Shown in pieces: positions 39,356-50,590 of a stretch of DNA of 64,000 nucleotides. The DNA lies in the NCBI RefSeq assembly GCF_035582795.1, contig NC_134366.1, forward strand, positions 4,012,828 through 4,076,827, in the 5' to 3' direction. The stretch's first letter is position 1. Each line of letters opens with the position of its first letter. The DNA comes from Mycteria americana. Lineage: Eukaryota > Chordata > Aves > Ciconiiformes > Ciconiidae. The notes under the pieces were generated by a model that saw only the letters and a list, made by a program, of their open reading frames with translations, did not search any database and had not been told where the DNA came from. Made by a program: the position numbers and the translations under genes.

Positions 39356-39397
39356 CTCCCCATTGAGAAAACAGTACAGAACAGCCACCACAAATCC
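39356..39397 (-). CDS. VIPR1: VIPR1 coding exon, end of TM7 (likely exon 12)
   Basis: This 42-nt micro-exon encodes GFVVAVLYCFLNGE, the cytoplasmic end of TM7 with the LYCFLNGE motif found in class B receptors. It is exactly 14 codons, phase 0 at both ends, with a ccctag acceptor and a gtaaga donor. The 42-nt length is the family norm. Skipping it would keep the frame but remove half of TM7. Confidence 0.96.
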
Positions 39398-40799
39398 CTA
39401 GGGAAAAGGAGAGAACAGGCTTTTAGGACCTCGTAGCTGATATTCCCCTTGATCACAACCCAAACTCACTGCAGCCTTGGAGAAAGGGCACGCCGCTGGG
39501 GGACTGCTAAGGTGCCCCTTAGAAACCACTTGATTGGATTTTCCCTATAAAAGGAGCAGGGGAAGATTGGTTAAGGTACCTTGCAGTAGATGTATGAGTG
39601 TGAGTTCAAAGATTGCTCCAGACTGGTGTTTGAAGCCATCAGCAGTCAGCTCAGTTCTAAGAGGGACACGGGGTCATTCGAACTTTGCTGCTTGCTCTTG
39701 TCAGCTGAAACTGGGGAGATCTAAACATGCTCACTAGTACATCGTCAAGGTCAGCATGATCTTAGACATGGTACAGGGCTAAACTGTTCCTTTTCCATCT
39801 CCCCTGCAGTGACATCTCATTTTTGAGAATCTCAGCTTTCACCAAAAAAATAAAACAAACTTATCTCTAGACCTTATGGCCGCAAACACTAAGGACAAGA
39901 AGTGAGTGTAGGTCCATTTATCTCTCAAAGGAGAGGTGCCAGATGTGAAGTGCTAACGACGTAGACAAGGATGTTAACTCTTTTACCACTGAACAACGCA
40001 TGCCACTGACACCTGTATGGTACATGGTGACAGACAGATCCTGCTTGCAGGCTGTGAGAAGACAAAGTGGCTAGAGCTGATTTATGGATGGATGCAATGG
40101 GATGAAATACATAAATAAGTGCTTCTTTTAATGCAACAGCAGGGCCAATGCAACAGCAGGGCCAAGGTGAACAGCCCAACATGGGACTTGACTGAAGTGA
40201 AGTGTTTAGGAGTGTCTAAGAAGCAACCTTCATCGGGGCTTCCTGAAGATTAATGCAGAAGACAGCCCCATTATCCATCCTTGTGGGGAAGCTGTCTCCT
40301 ATACCAATGAACTCGAATCCTGCTTGAGGAGGATCTACAGGCAGGACTTGGTGTATTAACAGAGGAGAAAGTCCATGCAAGTCAACTGGTTGAAGACAGA
40401 CGAGGATCCTGTTAATAGCCAGAAAAACATTCCTCCCAAAGGCAATTTATCTCATCTTACACCATGTCAATATATATAAACTGAACTAAGGTGCTCATTT
40501 TCCTCCTTTAAGTACAAAAAAAAACAGGGCAACTAAGTTATAGAGGTACATTTTCTTTTCAGGTGCCTAAAATGAGGAGACAGAATCTCCTTTTGGAATT
40601 CCAGGAGGCAAAATATAAAATTATCTTCCATCCTGGCCAAGCTGGACTGAGTAGCTTTTTCTCCAAAGGTATAAGAGCAGTATTGGGCATGTCCAGGAAA
40701 AACGCAGCTCACATGTTTGCTTATTCCCTTGTCAAACTTGTTACACTTCTCCCTGCTGACAGACCTGGTGAGTGACTGGTGGCCCAAAGGGTGGCTTAC
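39398..40799 (-). other. VIPR1: VIPR1 intron between the TM6 and TM7 exons (phase 0)
   Basis: 1402 bases from gtaagc to ccctag. Contains a perfect 17-base tandem duplication at 40130-40163. The first 89 or so codons of the intron are open in the receptor frame. Confidence 0.85.
40130..40163. repeat. 17-base tandem duplication, two units
   Basis: The unit aatgcaacagcagggcc occurs twice with no mismatch (40130-40146 and 40147-40163), indicating a recent small duplication. Confidence 0.95.
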
Positions 40800-40929
40800 C
40801 TGGAATGACCCAACCACGAGCTCAAAGACCAGCTTAACTTCTGCTTTGAAATTGTCAGGGAAGAAAGCAAACATGATATAGTGAATGCCAAAGAGAGGGA
40901 TCAGCAGCAAGGTGGACTTGGCCAGCCTC
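40800..40929 (-). CDS. VIPR1: VIPR1 coding exon, TM6, extracellular loop 3 and start of TM7 (likely exon 11)
   Basis: This 130-nt exon encodes [20 protein letters not shown], then [23 protein letters not shown]. It carries the class B TM6 signature K-S-T-L-x-L-I-P-L-x-G that bends on activation, the third extracellular loop, and the start of TM7. It enters in phase 2 and ends in phase 0 on CAG, with a ccaacag acceptor and a gtaagc donor. The open frame continues without a stop through the donor for about 89 more codons into the following intron, so intron retention would not terminate at once. The residues are typical of VPAC1. Confidence 0.97.
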
Positions 40930-43900
40930 CTGTTGGAAAGACAAACATGAGTCATAAGGGGAGAGGGAAGAGGAGCTAAAGGGTAAGCTGATGAGAAATC
41001 CTGCAGCTGAGCCTTATGCAACCCCGAAACTTTAATTTGCTGCAGCACATATTTGCTGATTACCTGGATCATGATGGTGTAGCCTGTGTCATGCATGTTA
41101 AGTGCCTTTGTTTGCCCTTAGGAGATGTGGTATGGGCCACTTACTTACGCTGAGGTCCTGGGAACATCCAGCCTTCCAACAACAGCCTTGAGTGAGGCAG
41201 CATCAGGAGGCTGCCCTTGCCCAGAGGGAAGAAGTAGCTGGGGTACAGCGAAACGGAGGGTGTTGAGATAGGCTCTCACAGCCTAACCTCCCCAGGATCC
41301 CTCTGACGACCTGGGCTGGGATGCGATGACATGTGGAGGTGGACCCTCAGCTGGGCACAGTCACGGTATGGCAATTCAAACTAACCAAGGACCATGCTGG
41401 GATCATTTCCATAGACTTGCTTTCCTCCTCGTTAATAGCTCTCATATAAATATATAAGTGCCTCCAGCTGAGGCAGAGTGATCAGCCCTAGATTATTTCT
41501 CCTTGGCCTGCAGACGGCTGGTGATTTCAGATGTGGTGACAACATAAAATGTGACATCTTTATTCTCAGTAACTTCAATGAAAGTATTTCTTTCTCCCTT
41601 CTCTCTTCTTCTCCTCCCACCGGAGATCTTTTTTCATCTCTACAAGCTAAATCATCATCTAGCACTGTCTTTGTTTGCTTGGGATTTCTGAAAATTACAG
41701 CTTCTGGGAAAGAAATGGTATGTTTAGCTCAGAATAATGACAGGCTATCGCACAATGAATGTCTCCAAAGGAGGGAGATGAACAGTATTAGTTCTTAATG
41801 GCATCAGGCTGGGTAATCAGAGGTCTAATTAGGAAGAGATGATAATTTATTAAATCTAGTCATTATTAAAATATAGCTGATGGAAATAAAATGAAATCAA
41901 GGACTTAAGGATGCTCATGGGGGTTTTGGCTCCCTTGGTCACCTACAACCTCCTGTGTCCCGCTCTCCCAGAGGCTTCTGGAGGAATTGAAGCTAAGGCT
42001 GGGATATTGGAAATACTCGTTCTACCACCTACAAACCCTTCACCTCCAAAGTCCCATCAGGCTCAGTCCCCTCAACCATCTTCATTTATTTGCCATCTGC
42101 ATAAGCCTGCTGGGAAGGCTGATGTGCCAGCTTTATGCAGATAATGCTCATCACTGTATCTCCCAGCAGACCTTTCCAGCTTTCCCTGGGCCTGGCTCAA
42201 AGACAGTTTGGCATTAAGGCTGTGGTTGGAGGCTGTGGTTCTCCAGGGAATACCTGGTGGCTGAAAAGCAGCTGGCTGCAACTCATTCCAGGAAAAATGA
42301 GTGCCTGTAGGAAGCTGAGGAACTTTCCAGGAATTTGCCTTTCCTCCCACATCCCTCACTAGTGGGCACATCCCTGCTCATAGTGAGTATATCCGAAATC
42401 TGAGTCCTCTTGGATGTCTTGCTGTGCCAGAGGACTGTCACTGTCATTTGTGACCATCCGGGTACCATGTTCGTCCCTGTCAGAAGCAGCTCTGGCCAGT
42501 GTGACCCACACTAGTGTGACCCAGCCCTAATTCCCCCAGCTCCTGACATACGAGAGAGCAACTCATTTTCTAAGCAGATCACAGTTCATTGAATATTAAA
42601 CCGCCTTTGCAGAGATCTCTCCTCTCTCCTCAGTCTTTCAGAAACAAGTCAACCTAGAGAAGATCAATGTGATGCTACCTCCATGTACCATATTCATAGA
42701 GAGGCTGTTTGCAACCTCCAATGGATTAGAAAATTTTATCTTATCATTGCAGACAACATCAGGGACTCAGTAATAGCATTTTCCCTCCTGGCTGGACTGC
42801 GGCAATGAACAGGACCTATATGCCAAACCTTAGGAGCCCCCTCTCCAGTTTGCACTCCCCAAACCAGTCTTGCTCCCAGCATCAAGCTTCCCCAGAATAT
42901 CGAGTGACGTTTTAGATCTCCGTTTGGCTTCAAGGCAAGGGCCCTATGGTCTAGCCCTGTGATATTTAAAAGATCCCCCTAAATACCACAATGAGGAAAA
43001 TCATCTTCCCCAGTTATGGTGTAATTTCTCCCAGGAAGCTAAAGCTTGGTTGTGCAGAAGACAAAACTGCTTGGGTGATTGTCCAAAGCTGTTTAAAGCT
43101 ACCTGCTGGAAGCGATGGCTTCTCAAAAAACCTCTTTACTTCCACTCCCAGCACAAGGTGCACTTCTTAGACCTACCCTCTCTGACAGATATACATGGTG
43201 ACAGGTAATTTAGGGAAAAGACATCTCTAGTAGCTTGCACTGAACCTACTCCTCTCCTTGGGAGTGGATAAGAGTGAACCAACATTTTAGTCATGCTCCT
43301 TGAATGCATAACGGAAAAGTTACTCAGAAAACTTTGATGATAATATTAATCTATGAACATATACAGAATAGAAGGAGATGAATTTTGCTCAAGATTTCTG
43401 TTGCAGAAAACAGCTTCTATTTGCCTGAAATATTGCTGTCCCATTCTTGCACATGTCTCTGTCATTTCCAGAAAACTGTTTTGGGAGACTTGTTTTCACA
43501 GCTTCCGATACATTAAAGCCCAGATCACTGTCTGTAGCATTAATGAGTAAGTCAGCAGCACACCTGAACTTCCAGCCTGCAGCTAAACTGAAACCGGTTG
43601 GAATTGAACAGTACTGTCAACATGTCAGCATGTTATTTTTTAATAAAATAAACAATATAAAATAAACACGAGAAGGAGGGAGAAATGCAAATGAGAGATC
43701 CCTGATGTTTTTAGTTTAAAACATACTTATTTCAGATTTGGCAGAAGGAACCCACACATATCATTAGCAGCAGTTTTTTGCTAAGATCTCTTGGGTCCTG
43801 CAGGCCAAACCCCTGAAGCTAGCAGCAGCCTTTCAGGTAATAAGGGAATGACATGGAAAAGAATCTAGGTACTTACAATTGCAGATAACATGCCTAATGG

Positions 43901-45848
43901 CATTTATAAAAGGGTCTGGACCCCAGACGTCTCTACAGCTAGCTGTCTAAACATTAGAAACTTAGGACCACACTGAGAACTCCCCTTGGTGAGATCCAGC
44001 CTTCAGACTGGGACACTTAATATTAATTTCCATAGGAAAGCGTGGCATCTCATGTCCCATTGCAGTCGGTACAGTCAATGGAGCCTTCCACATGCCCCAG
44101 AGAATCTGGCTGGCAGCCAGCTGCCACTGTATAAGGGTACAAGTCTCCTATAGGTCCTGGGTCCTATATGCCAGGTCCAGGCAAGTATCTCAAATATCCT
44201 GACGCATCTCAGGATTATAGGCTTGGACACCTATAAGTGAGCAACTGATTCATGCCCTAATGGAACTGAGATGTTTTTCCAGGTGGAGGAGGAAGGTGAG
44301 GAACTGAAGATGTGAAAAGCGTTCGTACTTCAGCAGTGCCTCCTGTTTGGCAGGCCAGTGGGGAAAAGTCCATGTTACTTAATGCCCTGACGTGCTACAT
44401 TTGTTTACAAGTCAAAGAGAGCTTTCCTGGCAGCTTCTACTTCATTGGAAAATGTGAAGTAAAAAGCCCTGAACTCAAAGCTTAGCATGACCTCTGACGT
44501 AATCTGGGCATAACCCTTCAGATTCGTGTTGGCAGCTCTTCTACTGAGATGAATGGGAGCCAACTGCTCCAGGCTGCTGCTTAGTACTAGAACATATTTC
44601 AATATGTTGATTTAATCTATGTACCTGGCCAAAGCTGTTGCAATCCTGGGGGTACAAAGATACAATGCCCAATTGGAAATACATAAAGGGAGGTGATAGA
44701 AAGCATGGGGTCTGGTAATGTTGTCGTGTTATGATGACAGAAAAAGAGGTAATTGGCTCTGGCTGCTGCAGAGAGAAGTTAAGGTCAAATACTGGCATTT
44801 CCTTTCATAAATCTGAGAATCTCTCGAGGCAGACGAAATGCATAATTTACCATCACCAGAGAGAAAGACTCAGTGTGATGGCTGGTCAGTATTTAAAGAC
44901 CATATTGATATTGTCTTCCATCTTGCAGAAAGATGAACTGAGCTCAGATTCTTCAGGGTACCAAAGTGCACAGCTCCCTCCAAAGACAAAGAAGATTTAT
45001 AAGCAGTGATCATGTAGACACTGGACTTTTTTATTTTCAATTCTTTTCTAGGAAACGTTTAATAAATATCCAGGATAGTTGAAATGCTGAGCCAGGACAG
45101 TGGCAAGAGTCAAAAATAACCTGGTTTGAACTTTTATTTTATTTGCATTGAAGCCAGAATAAATCCATGCATATAGACAGATTTCTCACACTCTTAAAAT
45201 ACTGCAACTAAGACCAGTCTTGGCCACTGAGACAGGTGCTGAGCTCACTTGCATGTTGTTCATTATAAAAAGCCCCATTAAGGTCAACCTTATATCCCTG
45301 GAATAAAAGCATTACGTCAAGCAAAACTTCTGAGACAGTGCTACTTCTCAACAGTGAAGAGGAATGCATTGAATGAATCCAACCTAGTTTAGGGGTCTGC
45401 TGTAGGATAAGGAAAATTTACCATAGATTCTACTAATTTTCTAGATCTCTCCTTCTTTGAAAAAGGGAGCTGAGGGTAACTTGTTCAGAAAAAAAAGCCC
45501 ATATACTGTGGACAGCTACTCTCTGTTCTCCATAATGGTCCCTCTGCCTTCAGAATCCAATAAATATTGAATATACAAAGAAAAATCCTATTCTGTTTCC
45601 TGATCATTACTGTTGCTCTCACTTCTTCATCGTTAATCCCAGGAGAAAGCTTTCTTGCCTGTCTGTTCAAACTGACATAAAACATGCCCAGCTGTTTTAG
45701 CAAATGCCCTATTTCCTGATTTCTGATCAGTTTTAATCAATTAACAAATACTTGATTCTGATCAGTGCAGACAGATGCAATACTGAAATAACAGCCAAAG
45801 AGGTTTCCCAAAACCCATACAATACGGTTAAAAATGTCTAGGACTTAC
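40930..45848 (-). other. VIPR1: VIPR1 intron between the TM5 and TM6 exons (phase 2)
   Basis: 4919 bases from a perfect gtaagt donor to a ccaacag acceptor. It hosts the L2-type reverse transcriptase remnant at about 41.9-43.2 kb. The rest shows no recognised feature. Confidence 0.85.
41905..43180 (+). pseudogene. fossil L2-clade LINE, 3' part of the reverse transcriptase ORF
   Basis: Three ordered blocks mark a decayed non-LTR reverse transcriptase. First, about 42051-42148 reads LSPLNHLHLFAICI, then SLLGRLMCQLYADN, a good match to the ...LSPLLF....QLYADDTQ catalytic block of L2-type elements, with the second aspartate changed to asparagine. Second, 42255-42296 reads WWLKSSWLQLIPGK, like W-x-x-x-N-x-L-x-L-N-P-x-K-T. 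It is in another frame, so at least one frameshift separates it from the first block. Third, 42786-42809 reads SWLDCGNE, like SRLDYCNA, followed by a region resembling the fkvl...KAL-G end. It is antisense to VIPR1, non-functional and old. CR1 proper is less likely because of the YADD(N)-type motif; the element limits are approximate. Confidence 0.6.
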
Positions 45849-45940
45849 GAATATTGGCTGGTTTCATTGTGTCCAACGTCTGGTGAATGCAGCTTCTGGA
45901 CTAAGATACGGATGATGCAAATGAAGAGAATGAAGTTCAC
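45849..45940 (-). CDS. VIPR1: VIPR1 coding exon, TM5 and intracellular loop 3 (likely exon 10)
   Basis: This 92-nt exon starts at [17 protein letters not shown] in TM5 and continues into the third intracellular loop ([13 protein letters not shown]), the G-protein contact region. It begins in phase 0, ends in phase 2 within the serine codon of YSRLAK, and has a ccaacag acceptor and a perfect gtaagt donor. The IIRIL-QKL stretch is the class B motif that leads into loop 3. No long open frame marks this exon; it was found from conserved residues and splice sites. Confidence 0.95.
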
Positions 45941-46049
45941 CTGTTGGGATGGGTAGAAAGGAAACAGAGAGAAATAAAAAATTAGTATTTTTGTCCAGTG
46001 GAAAGAGCTGATCATTAGAGGGGAGTTCCTTTCACTGCAATATTTTTGC

Positions 46050-46500
46050 CATGGAGCAAGCTGTTGTTAAAAAGCCATGAGCAGAGAACCCCGCTCTGGG
46101 AGCACATAGTAAACCGACACAGGATGGCAGCCATCTTGGGCCTGACATCAGCCTGCTTGGGACTTTGTGTCATACATCCCAAGTATGATGATGTCAAACC
46201 CATAGAGCACAGCTATGCACGACGTCCTGCTGCGCGGGGGAGAGCCGACGACAGGGTGGGAAAAGAGCCTTGGGAGTTAGCGGAGCGACGGACGTCAAAG
46301 CCCTCGGGAGACGGTGACATGGGACCGGCTGCTGAGCATGTCAAAGACTGAGGCGATGAGCCAAGGAAACCAAACCAAAACACAAAGCAGTATCCACTCA
46401 AGCGGGCCTCTACTCAATGCTAGTGGACGTATCTTCTCTGGAGAGAAGCTGGAGACCTTGTATGGCAAGGGATAGACCTCACCGACACAGCGGAAAACAT
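46050..46500. other. CpG-dense unidentified block inside the VIPR1 intron
   Basis: Between about 46215 and 46335 CpG dinucleotides are frequent (for example in gcacgacgtcctgctgcgcg and gcggagcgacggacgtc), unlike the AT-rich, CpG-poor intron around it. The left part carries atggcagccatcttgggcct, an LTR-like phrase. It may be a fragment of an endogenous retrovirus or another relatively young insertion, or a small CpG island with promoter activity. I could not find ends or a target-site duplication. Confidence 0.45.
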
Positions 46501-46540
46501 TTTCTCCTAGGACATTAGACCGGAGGAGTCTAGCTAATAC

Positions 46541-46735
46541 CTAGATTTGAGATGCTGCTTTTCACTCAAAAAATCTCAAGGTGCTCCACCAACACACTCA
46601 AGCAATATTAACCTTATTTAATAGCAAAGGTGTAGAGACAGGAATGGCAATTTCCTAAAGGCATGTAGTAGATGGCATGGGTTGAATGCAAATCTACTTG
46701 TTTTAAGGTCCTATCCATTGAATCACACTGTTATT
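46541..46735 (-). repeat. MIR-type SINE, reverse orientation
   Basis: On the plus strand atctcaaggtgctccaccaa, caatttcctaaaggcatgta, then tagatggcatgggttgaatg, caaatctacttg and ctatccattgaatcacac follow the complementary MIR order (atctcaaagcactttacaaa, aagtcacacagcaagtcagt, gagctgggaatagaacccag, ctaaccactagaccacac). Nearly full length, with scattered substitutions. This is the best preserved MIR-like copy in the window. Confidence 0.7.
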
Positions 46736-46855
46736 CATCCAACATATACAATAGAAAAGTGATGACAGATTTCTGTGGACTTAGTTTAGTTTTAGTTTGG
46801 CACACCTCTTTCTTTATCCTTTCATGGTTAGCGAATGCACAAATGATTCTGATTT

Positions 46856-46985
46856 TTAGAGTCTCAGTGGCTGGAAGGGATTGTGTTAACCAGCCAATCT
46901 GATTTCCTGCAAAAGCAGATTGTAAAATTTCCTCCGGCAATTCCTACATTTATCTCAACAACAGGTGAATAAAGTAGACTGCCTC
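46856..46985 (-). repeat. old CR1/L3-like LINE 3' fragment
   Basis: The words ggctggaagggattgtgtta, ccaatctgatttcctgcaaa, then cagattgtaaaatttcctcc and ggcaattcctacattta follow the order of an old sauropsid LINE 3' end read in reverse (gccagaagggaccattgtga, agtctgacctcctg, ggccatagaatttcaccca, gtaattcctgcat). Match is by recalled sequence; limits approximate. Confidence 0.5.
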
Positions 46986-48911
46986 AATTAGACACTCACT
47001 CTTTCTTCAAAGGCTGTGAGTGACTGGAAATTAATTGTATTTCTTGGTTATGATGCATTGCTTAATCACTTTTTATCTATCCCATGCCATTTATCATAGT
47101 TTCTGTTCGTATTTATTTGCTTATAAAAATGGTTTGTGTCTAACTTGGTGGCAAGTAAAATTTATCAGTTCAAAACAGTATTATCTAGATCAATTACTCC
47201 AATGAGCATTGATAGCACACAAGCTGCAGCACTGAAGGAGCAGTTAAATACTGACTGTGTTGGCTCGTAGTGGTCAAGAGCAAACATGGACACAGGGCAG
47301 TGATGAGTCAGGTGAAGTATGACTTAGAGACTTAGTACAGTCTTAGCGTTGCATGGTAGAAGATACGGCTATCAGGCTACTGGAGAAGTTGTTTAGTTTC
47401 TTTCTCAACCTAGAGTATAATCAAAGGCACTTGATCTGTTCCCAGTGCTTAATATCTTATATCTTATATATCTTGTATATGTATTTCTTCCTTCCATTGA
47501 GACCTATGCTTTATTCCCATGGATATGGAGAAAATGTTGCATTCCTCCCTGAAGAAACCTGCTGTGCATCAGACAGTGGTTATCATGCCCTTCCTTTGTG
47601 CCAGATTTATACGATATCTGCAGAAGGAAAATCAGAAATTGCTGGGTAAATTTTGTTTGGCAATGAGGAAATAATTTATTGGCCAAAAGAAAACACAGAA
47701 TCAGTGATCTGAGGACAACAGGGTGTATTTATTTACCAAAAGGTTATCTCGGGAAAGGGAAATACTATCTATAGCTTTATATGTTGATATAAATATTTTG
47801 AGATGTGTCATTAAGTATTGTATTTCTTTTCAGTGAGGAGAATAGAGTAAGATGTAATTATTCAAACTGCTTCTGTTTGGAATCCCTATATGACAAATGC
47901 TACAGAAAAAAAGTCTTCTTGTAAAGGTCATAATGTACGTGGAATAAGAAGAATGTATGTCTAAGAAAAGATTTCTGTTTAAAAGAGATATGTTTAGTTT
48001 GATATCTGTTGCACTGTTTTTCTTCCCTTCCCACATACTTGCCTTCATTTAAGAAAACTCAAAGCTAAGTTTAACTCAAGTTCTTTTGATTTCAAGTTTT
48101 GGCTTGACACCTGACAGAGGAAATGCAATATTCAACAGGGATGGAAGGACTCAGAGTTCCTCAGAAGTGTAATGGTTTCTGTGGTCAAAACTGATCATAT
48201 CCAGAGAAGAAGTCAAACGCTTCTGTTGTTTTAGCTGGAAATTAGCCAACCTTCTCAAGAACTTACTTTAAAAACACATAGCTAGAATCCAACTTTGTAC
48301 TGGATGCTATAACAAGAGGCAAATATCTGGGGGAATTCATCTAACCTCTTTGTATCTAGGTAGAAATTTATGGTAGGACTCATCCCATTTTACTTTATAG
48401 TGTTGACATCTACAACTGAAGAAGTCATCCTGGGCTCTGCATATGGTCAGCTCAGAGAAACAAAAACGTTCATGGCACAATTCACCTGATTGAATTTAGG
48501 CATCCACTGATTCATTAGACAAGATGAGCCTTTCCTGGATCTCTAACCATGTTTCTCAACCTCCTCTGGCTACACACACCCATGGCTACTGCACCAGAGT
48601 GCCCAGGGTGACTAGCTGAGATGGAGGTAGTCAGAGTCAAATCAAATGAGCTCCACCTTGGTTGTTTAGACATTCAAGCTCTTCCCATGGTCAATGGTTA
48701 AAAGTACAGATGTTTATCCAGAGGGGGAGCTTCCTCATTGTCGTGGTTTAGCCTCTGTCTCATCCTAAGACAGACATTCAATATACAGCAGGATTTTATC
48801 TGTCAATGCATTTTCCATGGACATTTACAGAACACTTCTCAACACCCCTTCACCCCCCACACTTAGTATTAAAGATGGCTTTGCAGCCAGCAGAATGTGC
48901 TGATACTTTAC

Positions 48912-48981
48912 CAAAATAGACACCAAAATAGGAGTTTTAATGATCCACCAGAATGGGGATTCCACTACTTCCTCCCAGCAC
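48912..48981 (-). CDS. VIPR1: VIPR1 coding exon, extracellular loop 2 and start of TM5 (likely exon 9)
   Basis: This 70-nt exon encodes CWEEVVESPFWWIIKTPILV and then SIL. The cysteine at its second codon position is the loop-2 half of the conserved disulfide with TM3, and the WWIIK-PIL-SIL core is a class B signature at the loop 2/TM5 border. It enters in phase 2 and ends in phase 0, with a tttttag acceptor and a gtaaag donor. The loop residues EEVVESPF are not those I recall for mammalian VPAC1, so the hormone-facing loop may vary between lineages; the rest is strongly conserved. Confidence 0.96.
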
Positions 48982-49499
48982 CTAAAAAGAAATAAAACCA
49001 GACTTAAAACACCAAGCAAAGCAAGCAAGAAGCTATGTAACCTTCTCAGATACTTGGTTTCCCTAAATGCTAAAGATGGCTATGCTAGGTTATATGAAAA
49101 GGCCTAAGCCCAGTGTGCATGAACTGGGAAGGGCTGAAGACTTGCTTTGCAGTGGCTTTGAGCGCTGGTAGGTAGCAGTTGCCCCAGATATAATGCTGTG
49201 AGCTCTTTTCCCCTTGGTAATGGAATGGGCTGGAGGATGTTATCTCAAGGTTAATGTGGGCGAGGATGGTGATTCACTGTGTTTCTCCTACACCGAGGTC
49301 CGCTACAAGGAAATGCTATCAAAACCCACAGATCCATGAGGCCTCCAATGCTATCCACCATCATGGATGGGGGTTTTGTTAAGCACAGAGCAATTGGCAC
49401 CATCAGAAAAAAAACACATGCCCTTCTGAAAAAGATGACAGACAGCTTATGGTGGGATTAGTCAGACTAAATCTAGCTAGCTGCATCAGAGCTATGGAT

Positions 49500-50079
49500 C
49501 TAGCGTGGCCAGCAGGACTAGGGAAGTGATCGTGCCCCGGTACTCAGCACTGGTGAGGCCGCACCTCGAATACTGTGTTCAGTTTTGGGCCCCCCACTAC
49601 AAGAGAGACATTGAGGGGCTGGAGCATGTCCAGAGAAGGGCAACGGAGCTCGGGAAGGGTCTGGAGCACAAGGCTGATGGGGAGCGGCTGAGGGAACTGG
49701 GGTTGTTCAGCCTGGAGAAAAGGAGGCTGAGGGGAGACCTCATCGGTCTCTACAACTACCTGAGAGGAGGTTGTAGAGAGGTGGGGGTCGGTCTCTTCTC
49801 CCAGGTAACAAGTGATAGGACAACAGGAAATGGCCTCAAGTTGCGCCAGGGGAGGTTTAGACTGGATATTAGGAAATTTTACTTCACTGAAAGGGTTATC
49901 AAGCATTGGACCAGGCTGCCCAGGGAAGTGGTTGAGTCATCATCCCTGGAGGTATTTAAAGGACGTTTGGATGAGGTGCTTAGGGACATGGTGTAGTGGT
50001 GGTCTTGGCAGTGTTAGGTTTACGGTTGGACTCGATGATCTTAAAGGTCTTTTCCAACCTATACGATTCTGTGATTCTA
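49500..50079 (+). mobile_element. CR1 LINE, 5'-truncated, with open 3' end of ORF2
   Basis: This is the 3' end of a chicken-repeat-1 non-LTR retrotransposon. An uninterrupted frame at 49505-49996 gives the end of the reverse transcriptase protein, with typical CR1 phrases [63 protein letters not shown] and [10 protein letters not shown]. The short 3' UTR contains ttggactcgatgatcttaaa and ends gattctgtgattcta, the CR1 terminal octamer repeat. No poly-A tail, as expected for CR1. It is antisense to VIPR1. The lack of stops suggests a fairly young copy for a CR1. Confidence 0.95.
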
Positions 50080-50417
50080 GTCAGACAAGTCCATAGGGTC
50101 CAGGGTGTGATTTATTTCATCCTGAAGTCAGAATTGTCTGCAAACCACACCACTCACCTAGGTCATCTGAAACTATATTTTACAGCCAACAAGGACATGA
50201 CAGAATAGGAATGATGTGGAAACGACTAATACTGCTTGGGACATATTTATCTGCAGATGTCACAAGTCAGGTGACTGAAGGAGAATTTGTAGGAGAGCAT
50301 TCATGAAAATCAGTCTGCATTCATGTTTGAAAGAGATTAGTGGAACCCATCGTAGACAATTTCACCTGGATTCAGCTCATCTAATTCAAAATGTTGACAG
50401 TGCAAGTTATGGTAGAT

Positions 50418-50590
50418 GAAGTGAGGCACTTTTAGGGCACAGTTCCTGAGACCTATTTTAGGCATCAACTTTAGGATGAAAAGAATTGCACTCCATGAAC
50501 TCCACTGACTAAATCTCCACTTGCTATAAAAGGAGACTAGAGCGAATTGCACAGATACAGCTGCTTATACTTAGTCAGGTGCATGCTGCC
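50418..50590 (+). repeat. unnamed interspersed repeat, copy 1 (partner at 52.4 kb)
   Basis: Aligns by eye with 52385-52555 in the same orientation. Shared words include ctgag-ctttag, ctttagga-aag-a, the anchor atctccact--ctataaa-ggag, and agatgtctg-agtt compared with agctgcttatacttag. I estimate 65-70 percent identity over about 170 bases. I believe the family is an avian interspersed repeat but cannot name it. Confidence 0.5.

Larger units (their letters stand above)
45941..48911 (-). other. VIPR1: VIPR1 intron between the loop-2 and TM5 exons (phase 0)
   Basis: 2971 bases from gtaaag to ccaacag. Its acceptor-side half holds a CpG-dense block, a reverse MIR and an old CR1-like fragment (46.0-47.0 kb). 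47.0-48.9 kb is AT-rich with no recognised feature. Confidence 0.85.

Noticed and set aside
46046..46351. 101-codon plus-strand frame through the CpG-dense block
   Set aside because: High GC and CpG content lowers stop frequency; no family similarity was recognised.
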